A stretch of DNA of 14,669 nt from Candidatus Hecatellales archaeon B24 (GTDB taxonomy: Archaea; Thermoproteota; Bathyarchaeia; Hecatellales; Hecatellaceae), in assembly GCA_001593855.1 (NCBI GenBank), contig LUCC01000008.1, forward strand, positions 1 through 14,669, read 5' to 3'. The notes below the pieces were generated by a model. It searched no databases and had not been told where the DNA came from. It saw only the letters and a program-made list of their open reading frames with translations. This document shows positions 1-7,071 of the stretch, one piece after another. The first letter of the stretch is position 1. Each line of letters opens with the position of its first letter. The position numbers and the translations under genes were made by a program.

Positions 1-2
1 TC

Positions 3-698
3 GATGTGAGGCAGGGAAAAGGAAACGTCATAGTTAACCACGCGATGATAAGTAAGAGACATTATAATGCCGCCCTTAAAATCATCAGGAAGGTGGCTTC
101 AGCGGGATACACCGTCAGCCCTCTCGTTCGCGTATTCGAGGAGGGGGAGGGCTTTGAAGGCCGTAGGGTTCCTAAAGGGAAGGTTATGATTGCCACCCTC
201 TGCAGCATAACTTTAGACGCCATCCTCCACCACGCAGGCATACCAATCTCACCCATGTTCGGCGGAATGGTTCAGGTCTTAGAAAGAAAACCCTTGAGGT
301 TCACCGATTTAATTTCCTATTCAGGTTCAACCCTTGACCCCCTAGAAATCTTCTCAGCCAAGGGTTTAAGCTCCGTTTTAAAAGCTGTGGAAACAGGAAA
401 CGGTTATGTTCTGGCTAACTTCCGGGAGATTCCCATGGACGCCATGGTTAAGGCTAAGGAGGAGCTTAAAAAAGCTGAAAAATTCAGTATAAACGGTGTT
501 CTCAGAATAGGAGAGCCTAACACGCCGGTTCTAGGAGTGCCTGTAAGAATTAACCATGTAGGAATAGCGGTGCTCGGCGGGACGAACATGCTGACTGCTC
601 TAAGCGAAGTAGGAATTCCTGTGGAAATTAAAGCCATAGAAGGTTTCATGGATATTAAAGAAATGGTAGACATTAACGAGCTTTCTCTTAAAAGCTAA
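3..698 (+). CDS. nrpR: NrpR-type nitrogen regulator, C-terminal DUF128 domain (5' truncated)
   Basis: The frame is open to the left edge, so the gene begins outside the window; a GTG at 6 is internal, not a start. The 231 visible residues match the NrpR (DUF128) regulatory domain: a GKGNVIVN strand at the beginning, ATLCSITLDAILHHAGIP, then SGSTLDPLEIF, GNGYVLANFREIP, and a closing GIAVLGGTNMLTAL segment. In methanogens NrpR represses nif and glnA genes and is released by 2-oxoglutarate. The full protein has an N-terminal winged helix plus one or two such domains; only one domain is visible here and the DNA-binding part is missing. The family call is from motif memory. The role in nitrogen control is inferred from the family. 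A T-rich terminator-like element follows the stop. Confidence 0.75.
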   Translation, partial: DVRQGKGNVIVNHAMISKRHYNAALKIIRKVASAGYTVSPLVRVFEEGEGFEGRRVPKGKVMIATLCSITLDAILHHAGIPISPMFGGMVQVLERKPLRFTDLISYSGSTLDPLEIFSAKGLSSVLKAVETGNGYVLANFREIPMDAMVKAKEELKKAEKFSINGVLRIGEPNTPVLGVPVRINHVGIAVLGGTNMLTALSEVGIPVEIKAIEGFMDIKEMVDINELSLKS

Positions 699-707
699 TT
701 TTTTAAG
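687..707 (+). terminator. Stem-loop plus oligo-T at the nrpR stop
   Basis: A perfect 7-bp inverted repeat, CTTAAAA (687-693) and TTTTAAG (701-707), spans the nrpR stop codon. A run of six T lies at 699-704. A longer pairing is possible between TTCTCTT (683-689) and AAGAGAA (713-719). Archaeal transcription commonly ends at oligo-T tracts, so this is a reasonable 3' end, but the stem is A/T rich and unproven. Confidence 0.4.
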
Positions 708-794
708 CTCTCAAGAGAAGTGAAAAGGTTTTCACCCAGCAGTTTGCATTATCTCAAACGTAAATGACATTATTTAACTCCCGTTTTTGGAGCA

Positions 795-818
795 GGTTAG
801 GCGATTATTTCCTAATCG
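795..818. promoter_or_regulatory. Overlapping inverted repeats in the convergent gap 699-901
   Basis: The gap of about 200 bases between nrpR and the convergent deaminase gene holds no open frame of note. CGATTA (802-807) and TAATCG (813-818) form a perfect 6-bp dyad with a 5-base spacer. GGTTAGG (795-801) can instead pair with CCTAATC (811-817), with one G-T pair and a 9-base loop. The two structures exclude each other. It could be a bidirectional terminator or a protein site; sequence alone does not decide. Confidence 0.3.
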
Positions 819-901
819 AATGAAAGCGAAAATTAGAAAAGAATTAATTTAAAAGCCAAAGGCAACCCCTAAACGCCGCAATCTCCTTGGCCTGCTTCTT
901 T

Positions 902-1327
902 TCACTCGTTCAGTTTCACGCTGCCTGTTCCCTCTATGATAACGTTTTTAACTCCTGCATTTTTAAGCAGCCAGCGGCATACGGGGCACAGCCGTGGCGG
1001 ATAGTTCAAGCCAGCTACATAGACGACGCAGCCTTGAATGCTCACGCCATGCCGTGCAGCCATGGCTACAATGTTTTCTTCAGCGTGAACAGCTGGGCAT
1101 GGTTCCCCGCTTTCAATAAATCTAACTCCTGAAGGCAGTCCCTCCCTCCTGCATTTTTCGCAGTGAGGTTCACCGACGGCAGGCCCGTTGTATCCTGCTG
1201 CCAGTATACGCTTGCTTTCAGGGTTTACGGCTACGGCTCCAACCTTGTTTTTGAGGCAGGGTGAACGTCTTGCAACAGCCTTAGCGATGCCGAAAAAGTA
1301 TTCGTTCCACTCTGGGCGTTTAGCCAA
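902..1327 (-). CDS. dCMP/cytidine deaminase-family zinc enzyme
   Basis: A 141-residue protein of the zinc-dependent dCMP-deaminase (ComEB-like) family, probably converting dCMP to dUMP in the cytoplasm. The catalytic H81-A-E83 motif is present, followed by the C114-P-V-C117 pair that completes the active zinc site. C56, C59 and C77 lie where dCMP deaminases often carry a second, structural zinc site. The residue before the first zinc cysteine is Leu rather than the usual Pro (a PP pair lies just upstream), a small deviation. The start is TTG at 1327, supported by GGTGA at 1338-1334 with 6-base spacing. It is the last gene of a minus-strand block that also holds pyrE, so a role in pyrimidine supply fits. 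A free cytidine or other small-molecule deaminase cannot be excluded. Confidence 0.8.
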   Translation of the reverse strand: MAKRPEWNEYFFGIAKAVARRSPCLKNKVGAVAVNPESKRILAAGYNGPAVGEPHCEKCRREGLPSGVRFIESGEPCPAVHAEENIVAMAARHGVSIQGCVVYVAGLNYPPRLCPVCRWLLKNAGVKNVIIEGTGSVKLNE

Positions 1328-1396
1328 CTTTCTTCACCGCTTTACATGTTAAAAACAGTTTCAGCTTTTAACACTTAAAGTTTAGGTTGGAGAACG

Positions 1397-1978
1397 TTAG
1401 ATTCTGGTTTTCTCGTACATTTTCTCTAGGGTCCATCTTACCGCGTTCCTTAGGGTTGCTGCCCGGCGTTCCTCCCGGTAGTTTCTTATTATTATTTCGC
1501 GGATGGTGTCGCCGTCTTGGACTACACGATAGGTTAGGATTTGGTCTGGTAGAAGCTGGCCGGCTGAGGCTGCCTCTCTATCTTTAGCTGCCATCCCGCT
1601 TAAAACCTTGGCTACCAAGAACTGCTGGAAGGGTGGAGTGTTAACGTTGAAGGTCAAGCCTTCCGAGGGCACAACTCTGACTTCATCCTCGGTTACATGC
1701 ATGGTTGCCAGCAGAGTTCCGTCGGAAGCCTTCAGAGGTATGGTTTGTCTTGGAGGCTGAGGGGTTATCGGAGCTGCTGGGGCCTCAGCGGGCTTAGCAG
1801 CCTCCCTCGGCTTAACTAGGACGGCTGGTTTAAAGCTTTTACGGGCTAGCTCTCCATCTATTATATTTAAAAGCTTTTGAAGGCTTTCAGCTTCAGCTTT
1901 AAGCTTTTCCAGGCGTTTCTCAAGCTTCTTTCTAAGCTTTAAAAGGTCTTCAACCTCTTCTTTTTTCTCAGCTGTCAA
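1397..1978 (-). CDS. Unknown protein: coiled coil, Ala/Pro linker, C-terminal domain
   Basis: I do not recognise this 193-residue protein. Residues 3-46 are rich in K, E and L in heptad spacing and should form a coiled coil. Residues about 58-78 are an Ala/Pro-rich linker. Residues 79-193 look like a compact mixed domain ending in a basic amphipathic helix (RREERRAATLRNAVRWTLEKMY region). There is no signal peptide, membrane segment or cysteine, so it is probably cytoplasmic. The start is TTG at 1978, inside the last codons of the phosphomannomutase gene (11-base overlap), so translation is likely coupled. The nearest purine-rich site is a weak GGAG about 13 bases upstream. The next in-frame Met is residue 93, which would delete the coiled coil. 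The domain layout suggests a self-associating or scaffold protein, which is inference only. Confidence 0.7.
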   Translation of the reverse strand: MTAEKKEEVEDLLKLRKKLEKRLEKLKAEAESLQKLLNIIDGELARKSFKPAVLVKPREAAKPAEAPAAPITPQPPRQTIPLKASDGTLLATMHVTEDEVRVVPSEGLTFNVNTPPFQQFLVAKVLSGMAAKDREAASAGQLLPDQILTYRVVQDGDTIREIIIRNYREERRAATLRNAVRWTLEKMYEKTRI

Positions 1979-3344
1979 GGCTTACGTCAAACTCCTTAAG
2001 CGTTCTTTTCAGCTCGGCTAGGAGCCAGCCTTTAATCTCTTCCAGTTTCTCCCTGGTTGAGGCTTCAAACCTCAGGACCAGGGCTGGCTCGGTGTTGGAG
2101 GCTCTGACAAGCCCCCATCCCCCCTCAGTTTCAACCCTAACCCCGTCGATGGTGACAAGCTTCAAGCCTTGGGCTGCAAGCTTACCCTTCAAGGCTTCAA
2201 CCACCTTAAACTTAACCTCGTCAGGGCATTTAACCCTGATTTCAGGAGATGAAGCATGCTTCGGAAGCCTGTCCACGAGCTCCGAGAATTTTTCTTCCGC
2301 CTTCGAAACGATTTCAACCATTCTTACAGCCGCGTAAACAGCGTCGTCGTAGCCGTAGTATTCTCTGCCAAAGTAGAAGTGGCCGCTGAGCTCTCCTGCT
2401 AGGGGGGCATTTTCCTCCAGTAAAGCCTCGTGGACGTAGGAGTGGCCAACCCTAACCATCAAAGGTTTCCCTCCTAACGCTTCAACCTCCCCCACAACCG
2501 TCCTTGAAGAGAGCACGTTGAAAATTATCTTCGAACCGGGATAGCGGCCTAACACTTCCCGGGCGTACAGGATGAAGGCTTGGTCGTTTTGAACCGTGCG
2601 CCCCCTATCGTCAACGAATCCAACCCTGTCGCCGTCGCCGTCGAAGGCTATTCCAAGGTCTGCCTTCCACTCTACCACAGCCCTCTTAAGGTCTTCAAGG
2701 GTTTCCTCTAGGAGCGGGTTTGGTATGTGGTTTGGAAATCTGCCGTCAGGCTTATCGTAGAGCATCTTAACTTGGCAGCCTAGTTTCTCAAGTATCTCCC
2801 CTGCGAAACCGCAGGAGCCGTTTCCAACGTCTAAAACAACCTTTAATGGTTTCTCGAGTTTTCTCCCCTTCAGCACGGTTTCCTTGTAGTCTGGGAGAGC
2901 GTTAAACTTTCTGGCGCTGGCTGTCTGCTCCCATCCTTGAAGCCTAAATCTGCCTTCAGCAACCCTACGTTCAACTTCGCCTACCCCTGTCTCGTAGGAG
3001 TAGGATACCCCCTTCCTGCAGAGTTTAAAACCGTTATACTGGGGGGGATTATGGGAGGCCGTAACCATAACTCCTCCTCTGGCTCCATAGTGGATGGAGG
3101 CGAAGTACACGATGGGGGTTGCAGTAAGGCCTAAGTCGGCTACGGGGCAGCCAACGGCCGTAAGGCCAGCGGTTAAGGCAGCCTGAAGAACAGGCCCTGT
3201 AAGCCTTACATCTCTTCCAACAGCAACCTCCAGGCCTGGCTCTAGAAGGCTTCCGAAGGCCATCCCAATTTTTAAGGCTAACTCAGGCGTTAAGTCTTCA
3301 CCGTAAACTCCCCTGATGTCGTAGGCTCTGAAGATTTTTTTCAA
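1968..3344 (-). CDS. Phosphomannomutase/phosphoglucomutase (alpha-D-phosphohexomutase)
   Basis: A 458-residue four-domain phosphohexomutase that interconverts hexose 1- and 6-phosphates for nucleotide-sugar and glycan synthesis. All four signature loops are visible: the catalytic phosphoserine loop TASHNP with S97, the Mg2+ loop D235-G-D-G-D-R240, the sugar-binding G317-E-L-S-G-H322, and the phosphate-binding R414-x-S-N-T-E-P420. The N-terminal AYDIRG is also typical. The length is normal. The start is TTG at 3344, with GGAGG about 10 bases upstream. The motifs do not separate mannose, glucose or glucosamine substrates, so manB, pgm and glmM all remain possible and no symbol is given. It sits 48 bases downstream of pyrE and overlaps the next gene, consistent with one transcript. 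Confidence 0.92.
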   Translation of the reverse strand: MKKIFRAYDIRGVYGEDLTPELALKIGMAFGSLLEPGLEVAVGRDVRLTGPVLQAALTAGLTAVGCPVADLGLTATPIVYFASIHYGARGGVMVTASHNPPQYNGFKLCRKGVSYSYETGVGEVERRVAEGRFRLQGWEQTASARKFNALPDYKETVLKGRKLEKPLKVVLDVGNGSCGFAGEILEKLGCQVKMLYDKPDGRFPNHIPNPLLEETLEDLKRAVVEWKADLGIAFDGDGDRVGFVDDRGRTVQNDQAFILYAREVLGRYPGSKIIFNVLSSRTVVGEVEALGGKPLMVRVGHSYVHEALLEENAPLAGELSGHFYFGREYYGYDDAVYAAVRMVEIVSKAEEKFSELVDRLPKHASSPEIRVKCPDEVKFKVVEALKGKLAAQGLKLVTIDGVRVETEGGWGLVRASNTEPALVLRFEASTREKLEEIKGWLLAELKRTLKEFDVSLDS

Positions 3345-3392
3345 TTCAGCTTTCCCTCCAAATAGGCTAAAGAAGCCTTAAGATTTAAGGGC

Positions 3393-4019
3393 TTAACCGG
3401 GAGAGCTGGTCTGCCTTTTAATGTAGTCTAAAACCTCCCTGTATTTTGCTTCCTCCAGCAGGTTTTCAGCTTTGAGAGCTTCCAAGATTTCAGTGACCCT
3501 AGTGTAAGGGTGAAGGTTTATTCCCCGCCTTGAAAGGTTTTCCAAGCCTCCTTCCTCCCTGTCTATCAGGACCAGGGCGCCTAAGACCTTTCCTCCAGCC
3601 TCCTGGAGGGCTTCCGCAGCCTCTAAAAGCGATTTCCCGGTGGTGATGAGGTCGTCCACTAGGACCACCCGGCTTCCCGGTTTAACCTTTCCCTCCACAT
3701 CCCTTTTAAGCCCCCAGCCCTTAGCCTCCTTCCTCACGTAGGCCATGGGCTTCCGAAGCCTGTAGGCTAAAGCCGACGCGAAAACCATTCCGGCTGTTGG
3801 AACCCCCACCAGCAAGTCAAAGTTCTCTAAGCCAACCTTCCCAGCTAGTTCACCGTAGATTTCGATGCACATGTGGAAGGCTTCAGGGCTGCTGGGCAGA
3901 ACCCTGAGGTCTAGGTAGTAGGGGCTAAGTCTTCCGCTGGTAAGCCTGAAACTGCCGAACTTTATGGCTTCAGCCTTCGCGAGGGCTAAGGCGAAATCCT
4001 TCACCGAAGGGTCAGCCAT
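3393..4019 (-). CDS. pyrE: Orotate phosphoribosyltransferase
   Basis: A 208-residue type I phosphoribosyltransferase that joins orotate to PRPP to make orotidine 5'-monophosphate in de novo pyrimidine synthesis. The PRPP-binding motif VVLVDDLITTGKS lies at residues 118-130. The flexible catalytic loop with Lys97 and Lys100 (VRKEAKGWG) and the N-terminal FGSFRLTSGRLSPYY orotate/PRPP strand are all present. The length is typical for a stand-alone PyrE; no OMP decarboxylase is fused to it. The start is ATG at 4019. Only weak Shine-Dalgarno-like purines are seen, and these lie against a perfect 7-bp stem-loop (4027-4052) that separates the gene from the upstream MarC gene. This arrangement could control PyrE translation or processing. 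Confidence 0.93.
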   Translation of the reverse strand: MADPSVKDFALALAKAEAIKFGSFRLTSGRLSPYYLDLRVLPSSPEAFHMCIEIYGELAGKVGLENFDLLVGVPTAGMVFASALAYRLRKPMAYVRKEAKGWGLKRDVEGKVKPGSRVVLVDDLITTGKSLLEAAEALQEAGGKVLGALVLIDREEGGLENLSRRGINLHPYTRVTEILEALKAENLLEEAKYREVLDYIKRQTSSPG

Positions 4020-4026
4020 TTTTCAT

Positions 4027-4052
4027 CTCAGCCCAAGAAAAATAAGGCTGAG
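4027..4052 (-). promoter_or_regulatory. Stem-loop immediately upstream of pyrE
   Basis: CTCAGCC (4027-4033) and GGCTGAG (4046-4052) are a perfect 7-bp inverted repeat with a 12-base loop. In the minus-strand transcript the loop is U-rich and the stem ends 7 bases before the pyrE ATG, covering the only purine-rich stretch near the start. It may terminate MarC transcription, mark a processing site, or gate pyrE translation. Confidence 0.45.
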
Positions 4053-4068
4053 CAGGGTTAAAATAGGT

Positions 4069-4701
4069 TTACTCAGAGGGGAGAAGGCTTTCAAGGATTC
4101 CCATTATGCCATCTCGGATGAAGCTCACGGCTATAGCCCCGATTATCAACCCCATTATCCGGGAGATTACGACGGCTCCCTGGTAGCCTAAAAGCCCCCT
4201 AAGCTTCGAGCCCAGTCCAAGCAAAATCCAGGCTATGAGCACGTTTAAAACTATGATTGCCAGGGTTGTCACAGGGCCGAAGGGAGGGTTAACGGTGAGC
4301 ATGACCACGCTTATGCTTCCCGGGCCTGCCAGAAGCGGGGTGGCCATGGGGAAAACAGCGATTTCCTCAGGTTTCCCCTCTCTAAGGTAGCGTTTCTCCC
4401 TTCCAAGCACGTATTCAACGGCGAAGATGAGCAGGATTATTCCGCTGACGATTTTGAAGTCGTTAAGGGTTATGCGGAGGAGGCTTAGCAGGTAAAATCC
4501 TCCGTAGGCGAAGATTATCAGGATGATGAAGGCTAGCATGGAAGACCTGGCTGCAACCTTACGTCTCTCCTTCTCAGGAAAGTCTGCTGTGAGCGAGAAG
4601 AAAATGGGAAGGTTTCCAACAGGGTCAAAAATGGCGAAAAGCATTATGAAGGCTTGGAGGAAAGTTATCCAGTCTCCCGCCAGCATCGCATCGTAGGCCA
4701 A
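4069..4701 (-). CDS. MarC-family integral membrane protein
   Basis: A 210-residue protein of the MarC/YchE (UPF0056) family, whose transported substrate is not firmly known despite the old 'multiple antibiotic resistance' name. About six membrane segments are visible, roughly at residues 12-33, 53-75, 81-99, 113-133, 143-164 and 176-197. Family hallmarks are AIFDPVGNLPIF near residue 24 and FPMATPLLAGPGSI at 117-130. The start is taken as TTG at 4701 because a strong GGGAGG site lies about 7 bases upstream; an ATG at residue 6 (4686) is the alternative. It is the first gene of the minus-strand block and is divergent from glycyl-tRNA synthetase across a gap of about 106 bases. Confidence 0.88.
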   Translation of the reverse strand: MAYDAMLAGDWITFLQAFIMLFAIFDPVGNLPIFFSLTADFPEKERRKVAARSSMLAFIILIIFAYGGFYLLSLLRITLNDFKIVSGIILLIFAVEYVLGREKRYLREGKPEEIAVFPMATPLLAGPGSISVVMLTVNPPFGPVTTLAIIVLNVLIAWILLGLGSKLRGLLGYQGAVVISRIMGLIIGAIAVSFIRDGIMGILESLLPSE

Positions 4702-4756
4702 AGGCTTCCCTCCCCCGGGAAGGGAAAAGGTAAACTACTAAGATAGGTTAAACCAT

Positions 4757-4766
4757 AATAATTTAT
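4757..4766 (+). promoter_or_regulatory. Possible TATA element for glycyl-tRNA synthetase
   Basis: The A/T-rich stretch ATAATTTATC lies about 45 bases before the TTG start. That would place transcription initiation near 4790 and give a short leader that still contains the GGAGG site. It is the most A/T-rich segment of the 106-base divergent gap. Assigned by eye only. Confidence 0.35.
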
Positions 4767-4807
4767 CTTCAGCTTACGTTAAGGTTAAAGCTTGGAGGCC
4801 CTGAGAG

Positions 4808-6556
4808 TTGAGCAAGCCCGACAAATACCAGAAAATCGTGGAGTTAGCCAAGCGGAGAGGCTTCTTCTGGCCGTCCTACGAAATCTACGGGAGCGAAGCC
4901 GGCTTCCTCGACTACGGCCCGCTGGGAGCCCTCATGAAGAGGAAGCTTGAGCAGAAATGGGTTGACTGGTTCGTTCGTAGAGAAGGCTTAATGCTTATAG
5001 ACACGGCTGTAGTGGCTCCGGAGATAGTTTTCCAGGCTTCAGGTCATACAGCCCACTTCACAGACCCTGTGACATCCTGTAAAAACTGTGGGAGAAAGTG
5101 GAGGGCTGACCATCTCCTGGAGGAGCAGGCTGGAGTTTCAGGGGAGGGCTTAAGCCTCCGGGAGCTTGAAAGCTTGCTCGCAAAGCGTGGAGTTCGCTGT
5201 CCCGAATGCGGGGGAGGGCTTGAGCCTCCCCAAGTTTTCAACGAGCTCTTCAAGACTACTATTGGACCCTACGCTGAGCATGTGGGCTACTGCAGGCCTG
5301 AAACCGCTCAGGGAATGTTTGTAAACTTTAAAAGGCTTAACGATTTAGCCCGGGGAAGGCTTCCCTTCGGGGCAGCTCAGGTTGGCCGCTGCCTCAGAAA
5401 CGAGATTTCACCCAGGCAGGGCCCCATAAGGCTTAGAGAGTTCACCATAATGGAGTTCGAGTTTTTCTTTAACCCTAAAAACCCGGAGTGCAAGAGGCTT
5501 AAAGAAGTTGAAAGGGAGAAAATACGGCTTCTCACCGAGGAGCTCATAAGAAGGCAGGTGGAGGAGCCTGTTGAAGTCACGGTTGCCGAAGCCTTGGATA
5601 AAGGCTATATTAAGGCGGAGTGGAACGCCTACTTTATGGCTAGGGCGAAGCAGTTTCTAAACCAGCTTGGAGTTCCAGATGAAAACCAGTATTTCAGGGA
5701 GAAGCTTCCAAACGAGAGAGCCCACTATTCAGCTCAAACCTACGACCAGGTTGTCAAGCTTTCAAGGTGGGGCTACGTTGAGGTTTCAGGCCACGCTTGG
5801 AGAACAGACTACGACCTAAGAATGCACATGGCCTACAGCGGGGAAGACCTACGCGTATACCTGCCCTACCCCGAGCCGAAGAAGATTAAAAGGAAAAACC
5901 TTAAACCGGACAAGGCTGAGATTGGGAAGGCCTTCAAGGATAGGGCTGCCCTAGTCCTAAGGCTTCTAGAGCTAACTCCCGCCGAGGAGGTGGCTGAAGC
6001 CCTAACCAGCGAAGGCGTGTACAGGCTGAGGGGAGACGGTGAAACTTACGAGATTAAGCCGGGCCAGGTCTCCGTGGTTGAAGAGGAGGTTGAGGTGAAA
6101 GGTGAGAGGGTGCTTCCAAGCGTGGTTGAACCCTCCTTCGGACTTGACAGAATGTTTTACGTAGCCCTCGAGTACGCTTACAGCGAAAGGGAGGGCAGGG
6201 TGGTCCTTAAGCTTCCAAGAGACCTAGCCCCCATCGAGGCAGCGGTTTTCCCCCTGATGGCAAAGGACGGGCTTCCCGAGAAGGCTAAGGCAGTCTTCCA
6301 GAGCCTCCTAAACCACGGCTTCAACGTTGAATATGACGAGGGAGGAAGCATAGGACGCAGGTATGCGAGGATGGATGAAGCTGGAACCCCCTACACCATA
6401 ACCATCGACTACCAAACCTTGGAAGATGACACCGTAACGCTTAGAGACAGAGACACCTGGAAGCAGGTTAGAATAGAAGCCGGAAAGCTTCCTCAAACCC
6501 TCAGAAGCCTGCTGAAAGGCGAAATGGAATTTGAGAGGGCCGGGGCTCCCCTTTAG
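4808..6556 (+). CDS. glyS: Glycyl-tRNA synthetase, archaeal/eukaryal dimeric type
   Basis: A 582-residue class II synthetase that charges tRNA-Gly. The N-terminal EIYGSEAGFLDYGPLG motif at residues 25-40 is characteristic of the alpha2 GlyRS. Four cysteines (C91, C94, C131, C134) form a zinc site in the insertion. RPETAQG at 163-169 and motif 2 around 193-219 (GRCLRNEISP through MEFEFFF) build the ATP/glycine site. Motif 3 is VVEPSFGLDRMFY at 439-451. The anticodon-binding domain starts near LAPIEAAVFPL at 473. The length is usual for archaea. The start is TTG at 4808, with GGAGG at 4794-4798 and 9-base spacing. It appears to be a single-gene transcript, ending 6 bases from the stop of the convergent YjbQ gene. 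Confidence 0.96.
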   Translation: MSKPDKYQKIVELAKRRGFFWPSYEIYGSEAGFLDYGPLGALMKRKLEQKWVDWFVRREGLMLIDTAVVAPEIVFQASGHTAHFTDPVTSCKNCGRKWRADHLLEEQAGVSGEGLSLRELESLLAKRGVRCPECGGGLEPPQVFNELFKTTIGPYAEHVGYCRPETAQGMFVNFKRLNDLARGRLPFGAAQVGRCLRNEISPRQGPIRLREFTIMEFEFFFNPKNPECKRLKEVEREKIRLLTEELIRRQVEEPVEVTVAEALDKGYIKAEWNAYFMARAKQFLNQLGVPDENQYFREKLPNERAHYSAQTYDQVVKLSRWGYVEVSGHAWRTDYDLRMHMAYSGEDLRVYLPYPEPKKIKRKNLKPDKAEIGKAFKDRAALVLRLLELTPAEEVAEALTSEGVYRLRGDGETYEIKPGQVSVVEEEVEVKGERVLPSVVEPSFGLDRMFYVALEYAYSEREGRVVLKLPRDLAPIEAAVFPLMAKDGLPEKAKAVFQSLLNHGFNVEYDEGGSIGRRYARMDEAGTPYTITIDYQTLEDDTVTLRDRDTWKQVRIEAGKLPQTLRSLLKGEMEFERAGAPL

Positions 6557-6562
6557 CCCTTT

Positions 6563-6973
6563 TCACTCCCCTAAGACTTCCACGAGCACCCTTCGGGTTC
6601 TAGGCCCATCAGCCTCCACCAGCATGATGTTCTGCCAGGTTCCCCTGACAAGTCTTCCACCGCGCACAGGGAAAACCCTCGAGGAGGCTATGAAAGCTGA
6701 AGCTAAATGGGCATGGGCGTTATCGTCTATTCGGTCGTGCAAGTATCCTGCTCCTTCAGGGAAGAGGCCTTTAAGCTTGGCTAGGATGTCGCTTAGAAGC
6801 CCAGCCTCATGCTCGTTGGCTATTATAGCCGCGGTGGCATGGGGAGCATAGACAAGGCATAAGCCGTCCCCTATCTTTGAGGCTGAAACCGCGGATTCAA
6901 CCTGCCTGGTAATGTCTACCAGCTCGAACCTGCTTCGAGTGGAAACTGAAAAATCTGAGAAGTAAGCCTTCAA
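6563..6973 (-). CDS. YjbQ-family (UPF0047) protein
   Basis: A 136-residue protein of the YjbQ/UPF0047 family, found across bacteria and archaea and annotated from in vitro work as a weak thiamine-phosphate-synthase-like enzyme; its physiological role is unclear. Family signatures are intact: YAPHATAAIIANE with H45, GYLHDRIDDNAHAHLASA at about 76-93 with several conserved Asp/His, GRLVRGTWQNI at 106-116 and DGPRTRRV at 122-129. The length is standard. The start is TTG at 6973, preceded by a G-rich run (GGGGG) 12 or so bases upstream. It is a single gene on its strand, convergent with glycyl-tRNA synthetase and divergent from the DUF47 gene. The two divergent genes may share one TATA element. 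Confidence 0.9.
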   Translation of the reverse strand: MKAYFSDFSVSTRSRFELVDITRQVESAVSASKIGDGLCLVYAPHATAAIIANEHEAGLLSDILAKLKGLFPEGAGYLHDRIDDNAHAHLASAFIASSRVFPVRGGRLVRGTWQNIMLVEADGPRTRRVLVEVLGE

Positions 6974-7008
6974 GATTTACCATTCCCCCTTTCCAAGGCT
7001 TTCGCTAC

Positions 7009-7020
7009 CCTTTTAAATAC
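7009..7020. promoter_or_regulatory. TATA element usable in both directions (YjbQ / DUF47 genes)
   Basis: CCTTTTAAATAC lies in the 98-base divergent gap. Read on plus, TTTTAAATA is about 55 bases before the DUF47 ATG. Read on minus, TATTTAAAA is about 40 bases before the YjbQ TTG, giving a leader of roughly 12 bases. A second plus-strand candidate, TATAAG, is at 7031-7036. The DUF47 gene also has GAGGG at 7060-7064 with 7-base spacing to its ATG. Confidence 0.45.
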
Positions 7021-7071
7021 CTGTTAATCCTATAAGTTTTAGCTGTGGAAGGATTTTAAGAGGGCTGGCTC

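Noticed and set aside
404..673. Minus-strand 89-residue frame opposite nrpR
   Set aside because: Antisense shadow; the plus strand carries DUF128 motifs.
699..901. Possible C/D-box small RNA in the convergent gap
   Set aside because: No paired C (RUGAUGA) and D (CUGA) boxes at proper spacing were found.
887..1132. Plus-strand 81-residue frame
   Set aside because: Antisense to the deaminase gene, whose zinc motifs are clear.
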